Below, piece after piece: positions 1 to 8,000 of a stretch of DNA of 64,000 nucleotides. Origin of the DNA: Microbacterium karelineae (lineage in GTDB: Bacteria > Actinomycetota > Actinomycetes > Actinomycetales > Microbacteriaceae); assembly GCF_009745985.1 (NCBI RefSeq), contig NZ_WFIX01000032.1:62001-126000 (forward strand), read 5' to 3'. The notes under the pieces are model-generated. The model had not been told where the DNA came from, ran no database searches, and saw only the letters and a list, made by a program, of their open reading frames with translations. How positions within the stretch are numbered: position 1 is the first letter of the stretch; every line of letters starts with the position of its first letter. The translations under genes and the position numbers were made by a program.

Positions 1-229
1 CGAGGACATCGGCGAGGGGGACGCCGAGCGCGTCCGACATCGTGATGAGGCGCGAGACGCTCGGCTGCATGACGCCGCGCTCGATCTGTGAGACGGCGCT
101 CGCCGAGATGTCGAGTCGCCGCGCGAGCTCCGAGAGCGAGACGCCGGCGCGCTCGCGGAGCGCCCGCAGTCGCCGGCCGACGAGCAGTCGTGGGTCGGAC
201 GGCGCATCAGGGGGTGTCGGCGTGGCCAC
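1..229 (-). CDS. XRE-family transcriptional regulator (N-terminal part, cut by window edge)
   Basis: Reading the minus strand from a GTG at 229 gives a short polar leader, then a helix-turn-helix with the motif SLSELARRLDISASAVSQIE at about residues 32-51, followed by PSVSRLITMSDALGVPLADV. This is the canonical XRE fold of the PuuR/cupin type, in which a C-terminal cupin sensor normally follows; that part lies outside the window. Another in-frame GTG lies two codons upstream. The gene is divergent from the allantoin operon and shares about 90 bases of promoter region with it, including a perfect inverted repeat. It is therefore the obvious candidate local regulator, though that role is inferred from position only. 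Confidence 0.85.
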   Translation of the reverse strand, partial: MATPTPPDAPSDPRLLVGRRLRALRERAGVSLSELARRLDISASAVSQIERGVMQPSVSRLITMSDALGVPLADVL

Positions 230-297
230 GGGCACATCGTATCCGGCGCTCGGTCCGACTTCACGGCGCCGAAACACGCGGGACACCGTGCGGGAAA

Positions 298-317
298 CGT
301 GAAGCGATAACTTCACG
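298..317. promoter_or_regulatory. Perfect inverted repeat, probable operator of the allantoin operon
   Basis: CGTGAAG (298-304) and CTTCACG (311-317) form a perfect 7-base inverted repeat with a 6-base spacer. It ends two bases before the permease ATG at 320. A further half-site, CTTCACGG, lies at about 259-266. A site here would block transcription or translation initiation of the operon; the binding protein is probably the adjacent XRE regulator (inference). Confidence 0.6.
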
Positions 318-319
318 AC

Positions 320-1921
320 ATGTCCCAGCATCCCATCGGATCCGGCAATGTGCGCCCCGGCTACGACCCTCGCCTCGCCAACGAAGACCTCGCCCCGCTG
401 CGGAAGCAGAAGTGGACGAGCTACAACATCCTCGCCTTCTGGATGAGCGATGTGCACTCCGTCGGCGGCTACGTGACCGCCGGCTCGCTCTTCGCCCTCG
501 GGATCTCGAGCTGGCAGGTGCTCGTGTCCCTCGTCGTCGGCATCGTGATCGTGCAGGTGTTCGCGAACCTCGTCGCGAAGCCCAGCCAGCGCACAGGCGT
601 GCCGTACCCCGTCGTCAATCGCTTCCTCTTCGGCGTCAAGGGAGCGAACCTGCCTGCGATCATCCGGGGCGTGATCGCCATCGCCTGGTACGGCGTGCAG
701 ACCTTCCTCGCGGCCGAGTCGCTCACGATCGTCTTCCTCAAGTTCATCCCGGCATCGGCGGCGCTCATCGAGCCGACGTTCCTCGGGCTCGACGCGCTCG
801 GCTGGATCTCATACGCCATCCTGTGGGTCGCGCAGGCCGCCGTGTTCTGGAACGGGATGGAGGCGATCCGGCGCTTCATCGACTGGGCGGGACCCGCGGT
901 GTACGTCGTCATGATCGTGCTCGCCGTCTACCTCGTCAGCCAGGCCGGATGGGAGAACATCAGTCTCAACCTCTCGACGGGCGAGCCGCTCGACCTCTGG
1001 GCGTCGATCCCCGTCATGTTCACGGCCATCGCGATCGTCGTGTCGTACTTCTCCGGTCCGATGCTGAACTTCGGCGACTTCGCGCGGTACGGCAAGAGCT
1101 TCGAGGCCGTCAAGCGCGGCAATTTCTGGGGCCTCCCCATCAACTTCCTGTTCTTCGCGATCCTCACGGTCCTCACGGCCTCCGCCACCGTGCCGGTCTT
1201 CGGCGAGCTCATCACGGATCCGATCCACACGGTCGAGCGCATCGACCACTGGTTCGCGATCCTCCTCGGCGGGCTCACCTTCGTGACCGCGACCGTCGGG
1301 ATCAACATCGTCGCGAACTTCATCTCGCCCGCGTTCGACTTCTCGAACGTGGCGCCGAATCGCATCTCGTGGCGCGCCGGCGGCATGATCGCCGCGGTCG
1401 GATCCGTCATACTCACGCCCTGGAACTGGTACTCGAACGACGAGGCGATCCACTACACGCTCGGAATCCTCTCGGCGCTCATCGGCCCGCTCTTCGGGAT
1501 CCTCATCGCCGGCTACTACGTCGTCGCGAAGCAGCGGATCAGGGTCGACGACATGTACACGATGTCCGAGACCGGGGCGTACTGGTACCGCGGGGGATAC
1601 AACCCCAATGCGATGTGGGCCGTGGCCGGCGCCGGGATCCCGACGATCTTCCTCGCGATCGTGCCGAAGTCGCTTGTGTTCGCCGGTCTCGTCGGCGCGG
1701 GATGGGGATCCGTGAGCGACTTCACCTGGTTCATCGGCTGCGGCCTCGGCTTCGCGCTCTTCGTCCTCCTCGAACGCCGCCGCCCGAGCGTGCCCACGTG
1801 GGACGACGAGACCGACGGCGTGTCCGTGGGAACCTCTCCCGACGTGCTCGAGGGATCCCCCGACACCGCCACCGCTTCGCTCGAGGTCGCGGCGCAGGGG
1901 GCGAACGGGGGAGAGCGTTGA
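320..1921 (+). CDS. NCS1-family allantoin/hydantoin permease
   Basis: 533 residues with about 12 hydrophobic segments, of the nucleobase:cation symporter-1 family (Mhp1, PucI, FurE-like). Family features seen are the N-terminal KQKWTSYNILAFWMSDVHSV region leading into TM1, the GVPYPVVNRFLFGVKG loop and a late GLLIAGYYVV-like segment (PLFGILIAGYYVVAKQRIRV). It probably imports allantoin or a related hydantoin with Na+ or H+. It is first in a seven-gene run in which every junction overlaps or abuts. The C-terminal 40 residues are acidic and low in complexity, typical of a cytoplasmic tail. The substrate is assigned from the operon, not from binding-site residues. Confidence 0.85.
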   Translation: MSQHPIGSGNVRPGYDPRLANEDLAPLRKQKWTSYNILAFWMSDVHSVGGYVTAGSLFALGISSWQVLVSLVVGIVIVQVFANLVAKPSQRTGVPYPVVNRFLFGVKGANLPAIIRGVIAIAWYGVQTFLAAESLTIVFLKFIPASAALIEPTFLGLDALGWISYAILWVAQAAVFWNGMEAIRRFIDWAGPAVYVVMIVLAVYLVSQAGWENISLNLSTGEPLDLWASIPVMFTAIAIVVSYFSGPMLNFGDFARYGKSFEAVKRGNFWGLPINFLFFAILTVLTASATVPVFGELITDPIHTVERIDHWFAILLGGLTFVTATVGINIVANFISPAFDFSNVAPNRISWRAGGMIAAVGSVILTPWNWYSNDEAIHYTLGILSALIGPLFGILIAGYYVVAKQRIRVDDMYTMSETGAYWYRGGYNPNAMWAVAGAGIPTIFLAIVPKSLVFAGLVGAGWGSVSDFTWFIGCGLGFALFVLLERRRPSVPTWDDETDGVSVGTSPDVLEGSPDTATASLEVAAQGANGGER

Positions 1922-2661
1922 TCCGCATCACCCTCATCAACCCCAACACCTCGCGCGCCATGACCGAGAAGATCGGTCGCGCGGCGCGCGCGGTGGCGGC
2001 GCCGGACGTCGAGATCGTCGCCGTCTGCCCGGATCCCGGCGACGGGCCGCCCGCCGTCGAGAGCCACCTCGATGAGGTGGAGGCGGCCGCGGCCGTCGCG
2101 GCGATCGTCCGGCGCGATCAGGAGGCGGGTGGGAGCGACGCCTACGTCATCGCGTGCTTCGGAGATCCGGGCCTCGACGCCGCGCGCGAGCTCGTCGACG
2201 TCCCCGTCGTCGGGATCGCCGAGGCCGCCATGCACGTCGCCGCGCTCACAGGCCGCAGCTTCGGCATCGTCACGACTCTGTCGCGCACGCTCGGGCGGGC
2301 GCGGGATCTCGTGCGGCGATACGGTTTCGACGAGGCCTGCGTGGCCGCCCACGCGACCGGGATCCCCGTCCTCGCCCTCGAGGAGGAGGCCGACGTCGAC
2401 GGGATCCTCGCGTGGTGCGAGCGCGCGGTCCGGTCGGACGGCGCCGACGCGATCGTCCTCGGGTGCGCCGGGATGGCCGACCTGTGCGCGCGGCTGTCGG
2501 CGGATCTCGGGGTGCCCGTCGTCGACGGTGTGGCGGCGTCTGTCGGCCTCGTCACCGGCATGGCCCGCATGGGCGTCGGGACGAGCGGGCGCGACGAGTA
2601 CGCCGCGCCGGTGCCGCGTGAAACACCGAGGACACGCGACGCGGATAGCGTGATGGCGTGA
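1918..2661 (+). CDS. Asp/Glu/hydantoin racemase family, probable allantoin racemase
   Basis: About 247 residues. The start is taken as TTG at 1918, which overlaps the permease stop and has GGGGGAGAG just upstream; no ATG is available nearby. The protein opens with IRITLINPNTSRAMTEKIG, the typical hydantoin-racemase N-terminus. It carries both catalytic cysteines, Cys80 in YVIACFGDPGLDAARE and Cys183 in IVLGCAGMADL. The family includes HpxA (allantoin racemase) and HyuA (hydantoin racemase). Next to allantoinase and allantoate amidohydrolase, the allantoin role is more likely: it would make both enantiomers usable. The frame stays open far upstream, but that part is a shadow of the permease. 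Confidence 0.82.
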   Translation: MIRITLINPNTSRAMTEKIGRAARAVAAPDVEIVAVCPDPGDGPPAVESHLDEVEAAAAVAAIVRRDQEAGGSDAYVIACFGDPGLDAARELVDVPVVGIAEAAMHVAALTGRSFGIVTTLSRTLGRARDLVRRYGFDEACVAAHATGIPVLALEEEADVDGILAWCERAVRSDGADAIVLGCAGMADLCARLSADLGVPVVDGVAASVGLVTGMARMGVGTSGRDEYAAPVPRETPRTRDADSVMA

Positions 2662-4040
2662 CCGCTCAGATCCCTGCCGGAGCGCCCCGGTCCATCGCCG
2701 CGCGGCGCGTGTTCCTCGGGGACGGGTTCCGCCCCGCGACCGTGCGCATCGACGGCGGGCGGATCACCCGCCTCGATCCGTTCGATGCGGACGCCGACCT
2801 CGTCGTCGACGACGCGCACGTGCTCCTCCCCGGCCTCGTCGACACGCACGTGCACCTCAACGAGCCGGGCCGCACCGAGTGGGAGGGGTTCGCGACCGGC
2901 ACCGCGGCGGCCGCCGCCGGGGGCGTCACGACCGTCGTCGAGATGCCGCTCAACTCGATCCCCGTCACGACGACGCCTGCGGCGCTCGATGCCAAGCGCC
3001 GGGCGGCGGCGGGGCAGCTCGCGGTCGACCTCGCCTACTGGGGCGGCGCCGTTCCCGAGAACCTCGGATCCCTGGGGGAGCTCCTCGACGCGGGTGTCGT
3101 CGGCGTCAAGTGCTTCCTCGCTCCGAGCGGCATCGACGAGTTCGGGCACCTCGACGCGAGCCAGCTCGAGCGGGCACTCGCTGAGCTCGCCACGCGCGAC
3201 GGCCTGCTCATCGCCCACGCCGAGCTCGAGGAGCACCTCGGCGACGCGTCCGGCCCGATCTTCGCCGACTTCGTCGCGTCGCGCCCTCCCGAGGCCGAGG
3301 CCGCGGCCGTGCGGCTCGTCATCGAGGCGGCCCGGCGCACGGGCGCCCGCGCGCACATCGTGCACGTCTCGGCAGCCGAGACCCTCGACCTCGTGCGCGC
3401 CGCGAAGTCCGACGGCGTGGCCCTCACGATCGAGACGTGCCCGCACTACCTCGCCCTCGACGCCGCGAGCGTGCCCGATGGCGAGGGGCGCTTCAAGTGC
3501 TGCCCGCCGATCCGCGACAGGACGAACCAGGACGCGCTGTGGCGCGGTGTGCTCGACGGCACGATCGACGCGATCGTGAGCGACCACTCGCCAGCGACGG
3601 CCGAGCTGAAGAACGATCCCGACCTCGGGACCGCGTGGGGCGGGATCTCGGGCGTGCAGACGGGCCTCGCCGCCGTGTGGACCGAAGCACGGCGCCGCGG
3701 CATCGCCCTCGAGAGGATCCTGCCCCTGTTCACGACAGGGCCGGCGGGCGTCGTGCGCCTCGCGCGCGGCGCGATCGAGCCCGGCGCCCCCGCGCACCTC
3801 GTCGTCTTCGACCCCGACGTCGCGTACACCCTGACGGCAGACGACCTCGCGTACCGCAACCGGCTGTCGCCCTGGATCGGCGCCGAGCTCACGGGCGCGG
3901 TCGTCGGAACCCACCTGCGCGGCGAGCGCATCTACGGGCGCGGCGAGGGCCTGCTCGCCCGATCCGGCACGGAGGTGCTTTCCGGCGGGCGCGCGGGCAG
4001 ACTCACAGGAGCGGACGCTCCGCCCACACGGGAGGCATGA
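2658..4040 (+). CDS. allB: Allantoinase
   Basis: 460 residues from a GTG overlapping the previous stop by four bases. It belongs to the cyclic amidohydrolase/dihydroorotase superfamily. Metal ligands are all present: His64 and His66 in GLVDTHVHLNEPGRTEWEGF, the carboxylated Lys151 in GVKCFLAPSG, His187, His236 in AHIVHVSAAET, and Asp309 in IVSDHSPATAELK. The SDHSP motif and the NEPGRTEWEGF loop match allantoinases better than dihydropyrimidinases. The reaction is allantoin plus water to allantoate. It is followed by an overlapping hydrolase gene, so translation is probably coupled. Confidence 0.92.
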   Translation: MTAQIPAGAPRSIAARRVFLGDGFRPATVRIDGGRITRLDPFDADADLVVDDAHVLLPGLVDTHVHLNEPGRTEWEGFATGTAAAAAGGVTTVVEMPLNSIPVTTTPAALDAKRRAAAGQLAVDLAYWGGAVPENLGSLGELLDAGVVGVKCFLAPSGIDEFGHLDASQLERALAELATRDGLLIAHAELEEHLGDASGPIFADFVASRPPEAEAAAVRLVIEAARRTGARAHIVHVSAAETLDLVRAAKSDGVALTIETCPHYLALDAASVPDGEGRFKCCPPIRDRTNQDALWRGVLDGTIDAIVSDHSPATAELKNDPDLGTAWGGISGVQTGLAAVWTEARRRGIALERILPLFTTGPAGVVRLARGAIEPGAPAHLVVFDPDVAYTLTADDLAYRNRLSPWIGAELTGAVVGTHLRGERIYGRGEGLLARSGTEVLSGGRAGRLTGADAPPTREA

Positions 4041-5188
4041 TGACGGACATCGATCGCGCGGCAGAGCTGGCGCGCAACAGATTCGGGACGAGCGATGGCG
4101 CACCGGCGCTCGCCGACCTGCCCATCCTCCAGCCGCACGCGGGCGTTCCCTCCGGCGTCCGCTACCTCAGCGCCGAACCAGAGCACGTGCTCTGGGGGCG
4201 CCTGCCGAGCCGCGCCGATGCGCCCGTGATCACGATCGCTTCGGGTGATCAGCTCGTCGTCGACACCGTCAGCCACGAGGGGATCCTGCCCGATCAGGGC
4301 CAGGATCCGCGCGCCTTCTTCGCGGGCCACGGCGTGCCGCCGCACGCGGTCCTCGACGATGCGGCGGCGATCGCCACGACCAGCCCGCGCGACCACGCCG
4401 CCGACGGACCCCATGTCGTCACGGGGCCGATCCGGGTCGAGGGCGCCCGCCCCGGCGATCTGCTGCGCATCACGGTCGACCGGCTCGTCCCACGCGTCCC
4501 GTACGGCGTCATCAGCAACCGCCACGGCAAGGGCGCCCTGCCCGGTCATCTGCCGCGCGGCGGAGCCACCGTGAGCGTGTTCGCGCCCGTCGAGGAGCGC
4601 GGCGGCTCGCTCGTCGGCGCGCTGCCGCGCACCGAGGGATCCGCCCGCGACGTCGCGTTCCCCCTCGCGCCGTTCCTCGGCACGATGGGCGTCGCGCCCG
4701 CGAGCGACGAGCGCCCGCACTCCGTGCCGCCGAGCGACTTCGGGGGCAACATCGACATCCGGCTGCTCGTCGAGGGAACCCAGCTGTTCCTGCCCGTGCA
4801 GGTCGACGGCGCGCTCGCGTATGTCGGCGACCCGCACTTCGCGCAGGGCGACGGCGAGGTCGCACTCACGGCGCTCGAGGCGTCTCTGCGCGCGACGCTC
4901 ACCTTCGACGTCGTGCCCGCCGAGGAGGCACGGCGCGAATTCGGCGAGGTGACGGGACCGCTCGTCCGCACCCCCGAGTATCTCGTGCCCACGGGGCTCG
5001 ACCCCGACCTGAACGAGGCGATGCGCAAGGCGGTCCGCGCCGCGATCGACCTCATCGGCGCGCGCTGGGGCATGGACGAGCACCTCGCCTACGCCTATCT
5101 GTCGGCCGCGGCCGACTTCGACATCTCGCAGGTGGTCGACATCACCTGCGGCGTGCACGCCCGGATCCGAGAGGCCGACTTCGCATGA
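4040..5188 (+). CDS. Acetamidase/formamidase family protein
   Basis: 382 residues from ATG 4040; an alternative ATG at 4037 sits only one base after the GGAGG at 4031-4035. The fold family (FmdA_AmdA) is recognised from ITIASGDQLVVDTVSHEG, a central VTGPIRVEGARPGDLLRITV stretch, DFGGNIDIRLLVEGTQLFLP and a C-terminal AYAYLSAAADFDISQVVD. Family members hydrolyse formamide, acetamide or related small amides. In enterobacterial hpx clusters the oxamate step is done by HpxW, which is absent here, so this enzyme could handle oxamate or another small amide from oxalurate cleavage (inference). The start of the next gene overlaps its stop. Confidence 0.8.
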   Translation: MTDIDRAAELARNRFGTSDGAPALADLPILQPHAGVPSGVRYLSAEPEHVLWGRLPSRADAPVITIASGDQLVVDTVSHEGILPDQGQDPRAFFAGHGVPPHAVLDDAAAIATTSPRDHAADGPHVVTGPIRVEGARPGDLLRITVDRLVPRVPYGVISNRHGKGALPGHLPRGGATVSVFAPVEERGGSLVGALPRTEGSARDVAFPLAPFLGTMGVAPASDERPHSVPPSDFGGNIDIRLLVEGTQLFLPVQVDGALAYVGDPHFAQGDGEVALTALEASLRATLTFDVVPAEEARREFGEVTGPLVRTPEYLVPTGLDPDLNEAMRKAVRAAIDLIGARWGMDEHLAYAYLSAAADFDISQVVDITCGVHARIREADFA

Positions 5189-6777
5189 CGCACGAGATCC
5201 CCGGAGCGGACACGCTGCCGACCGAGCTGCGCGAGGCGTTCTTCGCATACGAGCGGGCGATTCTCGCGAACGACCTCGACGAGCTCGACCGCTGGTTCTT
5301 CGACGACCCCCGCACGATGCGGGGCGACGACGCGGGGCTCCTCGTCGGACACGAGGCGATCAGCGCCTTCCGCGGCCTCCGCGGCGGCGTCCCCGCGCGC
5401 GACATCGAGCGGATCGAGCACCGCGCGCTCTCCGATGACACGTCCCTGATCGTCTCGGTGTCGCGGTTCCGCATCGGCGGGCGCGGGCTGCAGACCCAGC
5501 TGTGGCAGCGGACACCCGACGGGTGGCGGATCACGTCCGCACACGTGTCGGGACGGCCGCAGCCCCTCAACCGTGCGATGTGGCGCACGGTCGGGGATCC
5601 GCTCTTCCAGGGCGCGTGGGAGGGGCCCCTCGCGGGGAAGACGGTCGCCGTGAAGGACCTGTTCGCGATCAAGGGATACCGCATCGGCGCCGGCAACCCG
5701 ACCTACGTCGACACCGTCGCCGCCGAGCCGCGCACGGCCCCCGCCGTCACCGACCTGCTGCGCGCGGGCGCGTCGCTGCGCGGCATCGCGCGCACCGACG
5801 AGTTCGCGTACTCGGTCGCGGGCGACAACGCCCACTACGGCACGCCGCCGAACGGAGCGCTCCCCGGGGCGCTCCCCGGCGGATCCTCGTCGGGGCCGGC
5901 GAGCGCGGTGGCGACAGGGCAGGCCGACATCGGCCTCGCGACCGACACCGCCGGATCCATCCGCGTCCCCGCCTCGTACCAGGGGCTCTGGGGCCTGCGC
6001 ACGACGCACGGGCTCGTGCCGCGCGCGGGGCTGCTGCCGCTCGCGCAGTCGTTCGACACGATCGGATGGATCGCGCGCGACGGCGTCACGCTGCAGGCCG
6101 CCGCGGACTGGTGCCTGTCGTACGACGGCTCGGAATCCACCGAGCGCGTCTACGGAGAATCCGGGCGCGACCTGCCGTGGCGGTTCCGCGTGCCGAATGA
6201 GGTGCTGGAGGCGGTCGAGCCCGAGACGCGCGACGCATTCGAGGCGTTCCTCGATGCGCTCGACGCGCCGGTCGAGCGGGTCGACATCGGCCTCCTCGAC
6301 GACTATCAGGAGCCGTTCCGCCTCGTGCAGGGCGCCGAGGCGTGGCGCAACAACGGCGACTGGATCCGCGAGCACCCCGGCGCCCTCGGAACGGCCGTCG
6401 CGGCCCGCTTCCGCGCGGCGGCCGAGGTCACGCGCGACGACGAGGCGCGCGCCCGCGCCGCGCTCGTTCCCCTGAAGCGACGCATCGACGACCTCGTCGC
6501 CGATGCGCAGCTCGTCATGCCCACCGTGCCGGGGCCCGCGCCCATGCGCACCTCCGATGGTGCGAAGGTCGACGCCGTGCGGATGGCCACGCTGCGGATG
6601 ACGACGCCCGTCGCCGTCGCCGGCGTCCCTGCACTGACCGTCCCGCTGCTCACGGTGCCGTCGCGGCTCGGCCCCGCGCCTGTCGGCGTCTGCGTCGCTT
6701 CGCGCGCCGAGACCGACATCGCGCTCGTCCGCGCCGGCCGTCGCCTCGCCTCCTGCATCGAAGGAATCTCCGCATGA
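5185..6777 (+). CDS. Fused HpxZ/AtzH-like domain and amidase-signature hydrolase, probable oxalurate amidohydrolase
   Basis: 530 residues. Residues 8-125 form an AtzH/HpxZ (DUF3225) domain of the NTF2/SnoaL-like fold: REAFFAYERAILANDLDELD, DDPRTMRG, GHEAISAFRGLR and GWRITSAHVSGRP. From about 130 to the end is an amidase-signature enzyme with the Ser-cisSer-Lys triad: Lys157 in KTVAVKDLF, the serine cluster in PGGSSSGPASA (234-236) and the nucleophile Ser258 in ATDTAGSIRVPA. In hpx and atz clusters these two parts are separate genes (HpxZ with an AtzE-type HpxY, plus the small HpxX/AtzG). Here they are one protein and no AtzG-like gene is present. Oxalurate, the product of the next gene's reaction, is the most economical substrate. 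Confidence 0.8.
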   Translation: MTHEIPGADTLPTELREAFFAYERAILANDLDELDRWFFDDPRTMRGDDAGLLVGHEAISAFRGLRGGVPARDIERIEHRALSDDTSLIVSVSRFRIGGRGLQTQLWQRTPDGWRITSAHVSGRPQPLNRAMWRTVGDPLFQGAWEGPLAGKTVAVKDLFAIKGYRIGAGNPTYVDTVAAEPRTAPAVTDLLRAGASLRGIARTDEFAYSVAGDNAHYGTPPNGALPGALPGGSSSGPASAVATGQADIGLATDTAGSIRVPASYQGLWGLRTTHGLVPRAGLLPLAQSFDTIGWIARDGVTLQAAADWCLSYDGSESTERVYGESGRDLPWRFRVPNEVLEAVEPETRDAFEAFLDALDAPVERVDIGLLDDYQEPFRLVQGAEAWRNNGDWIREHPGALGTAVAARFRAAAEVTRDDEARARAALVPLKRRIDDLVADAQLVMPTVPGPAPMRTSDGAKVDAVRMATLRMTTPVAVAGVPALTVPLLTVPSRLGPAPVGVCVASRAETDIALVRAGRRLASCIEGISA

Positions 6778-8000
6778 CCCTCATCGCCCCGCTCGAACCG
6801 CCCCACCGCCTGCTCATGGGGCCCGGGCCCATCTCGGCCTACCCCAGCGTCCTGCGCGCGATGTCGTCGCCCCTCGTCGGCCAGTACGACCCGTTCATGA
6901 CCGACGCGATGGGCGACGTCCAGCGCCTCTACCGCGAGGTGTGGGCGACGCGCAACGAGCAGACCTTCCTCGTCGACGGGACATCGCGCGCGGGTATCGA
7001 AGCGGCGATCGTCTCGCTCGTGCGCCCGGGGGAGAAGGTGCTCGTCCCCGTGTTCGGGCGCTTCGGCCACCTGCTCGCGGAGATCGCCGAGCGCGCTTCG
7101 GCTGAGGTCCACCGGATCGAGGTGCCGTGGGGGCAGGTCGTGCCGACGTCGATGATCGAGGAGGCCGTCGCGCGCGTGAAGCCGGCGCTCCTCGCCCTCG
7201 TCCAGGGCGACACCTCGACGACCATGAACCAGCCGCTCGACGAGATCGGCGCGATCTGCGAGAAACACGGCGTGCTGTTCTACTCCGACGCGACCGCCTC
7301 GCTCGGCGGCAACGCCTTCGAGGCCGACGACTGGGGGCTCGACGCGGCGACGGCGGGCCTGCAGAAATGCCTCGGCGGTCCGAGCGGATCCGCGCCCATC
7401 ACCCTCTCGGAGCGCGCGGTGGACGTGATCCGCTCTCGCCGGCGCATCGAGGCGGGCATCCGCGAGGACGGCGACGAATCCGCCGCCGACTTCGTGCGCT
7501 CGAACTACTTCGATCTCGGCATGATCATCGATTACTGGGGACCGCGCCGCCTCAACCACCACACCGAGGCGACGAGCATGCTCTACGCGGCGCGCGAGTG
7601 CGCCTCGGTGCTGCTCACGGAGGGGCGGGACGCGGTGATCGCGCGCCACGAGATCGCGGGTCGCGCCATGCTGGCAGGCGTCGAGGCGCTCGGCCTGCGG
7701 GTGTTCGGCGATGTCGCGCACAAGATGAACAACGTCGTCGCCGTCCTGATCCCTGAGGGCGTGCCGGGGGATGAGGCGCGCCAGGCGATGCTCGACGACT
7801 TCGCGATCGAGATCGGCACGTCGTTCGGGCCCCTGCACGGGCGTGTGTGGCGCATCGGGACGATGGGCTACAACGCGCGGAAGGACGCCGTCCTCACGAC
7901 CCTCGCGGCGCTCGAGCAGGTGCTGCGCCGATGGGTCTCCGTTCCCGCGGGCGGCGGCGTCGCCGCGGCCGCCGACGTGTTGCGCGGGGCCGCCGCATGA
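6774..8000 (+). CDS. pucG: (S)-ureidoglycine-glyoxylate aminotransferase
   Basis: 408 residues, class V PLP aminotransferase, starting in an ATGA overlap with the amidase gene. The opening HRLLMGPGPISAYPSVLRAM and GQYDPFMTDAM are typical of PucG/alanine-glyoxylate transaminases. The PLP lysine is Lys198 in GLQKCLGGPSGSAP, and SDATASLGG precedes it where a pyridine-nitrogen Asp is expected. PucG transfers the amino group of ureidoglycine to glyoxylate, giving oxalurate and glycine. It sits between allantoate amidohydrolase and the oxalurate-type amidase, exactly the order of the chemistry. Other class V transaminases are possible, but the neighbours make PucG the best call. Confidence 0.88.
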   Translation: MTLIAPLEPPHRLLMGPGPISAYPSVLRAMSSPLVGQYDPFMTDAMGDVQRLYREVWATRNEQTFLVDGTSRAGIEAAIVSLVRPGEKVLVPVFGRFGHLLAEIAERASAEVHRIEVPWGQVVPTSMIEEAVARVKPALLALVQGDTSTTMNQPLDEIGAICEKHGVLFYSDATASLGGNAFEADDWGLDAATAGLQKCLGGPSGSAPITLSERAVDVIRSRRRIEAGIREDGDESAADFVRSNYFDLGMIIDYWGPRRLNHHTEATSMLYAARECASVLLTEGRDAVIARHEIAGRAMLAGVEALGLRVFGDVAHKMNNVVAVLIPEGVPGDEARQAMLDDFAIEIGTSFGPLHGRVWRIGTMGYNARKDAVLTTLAALEQVLRRWVSVPAGGGVAAAADVLRGAAA

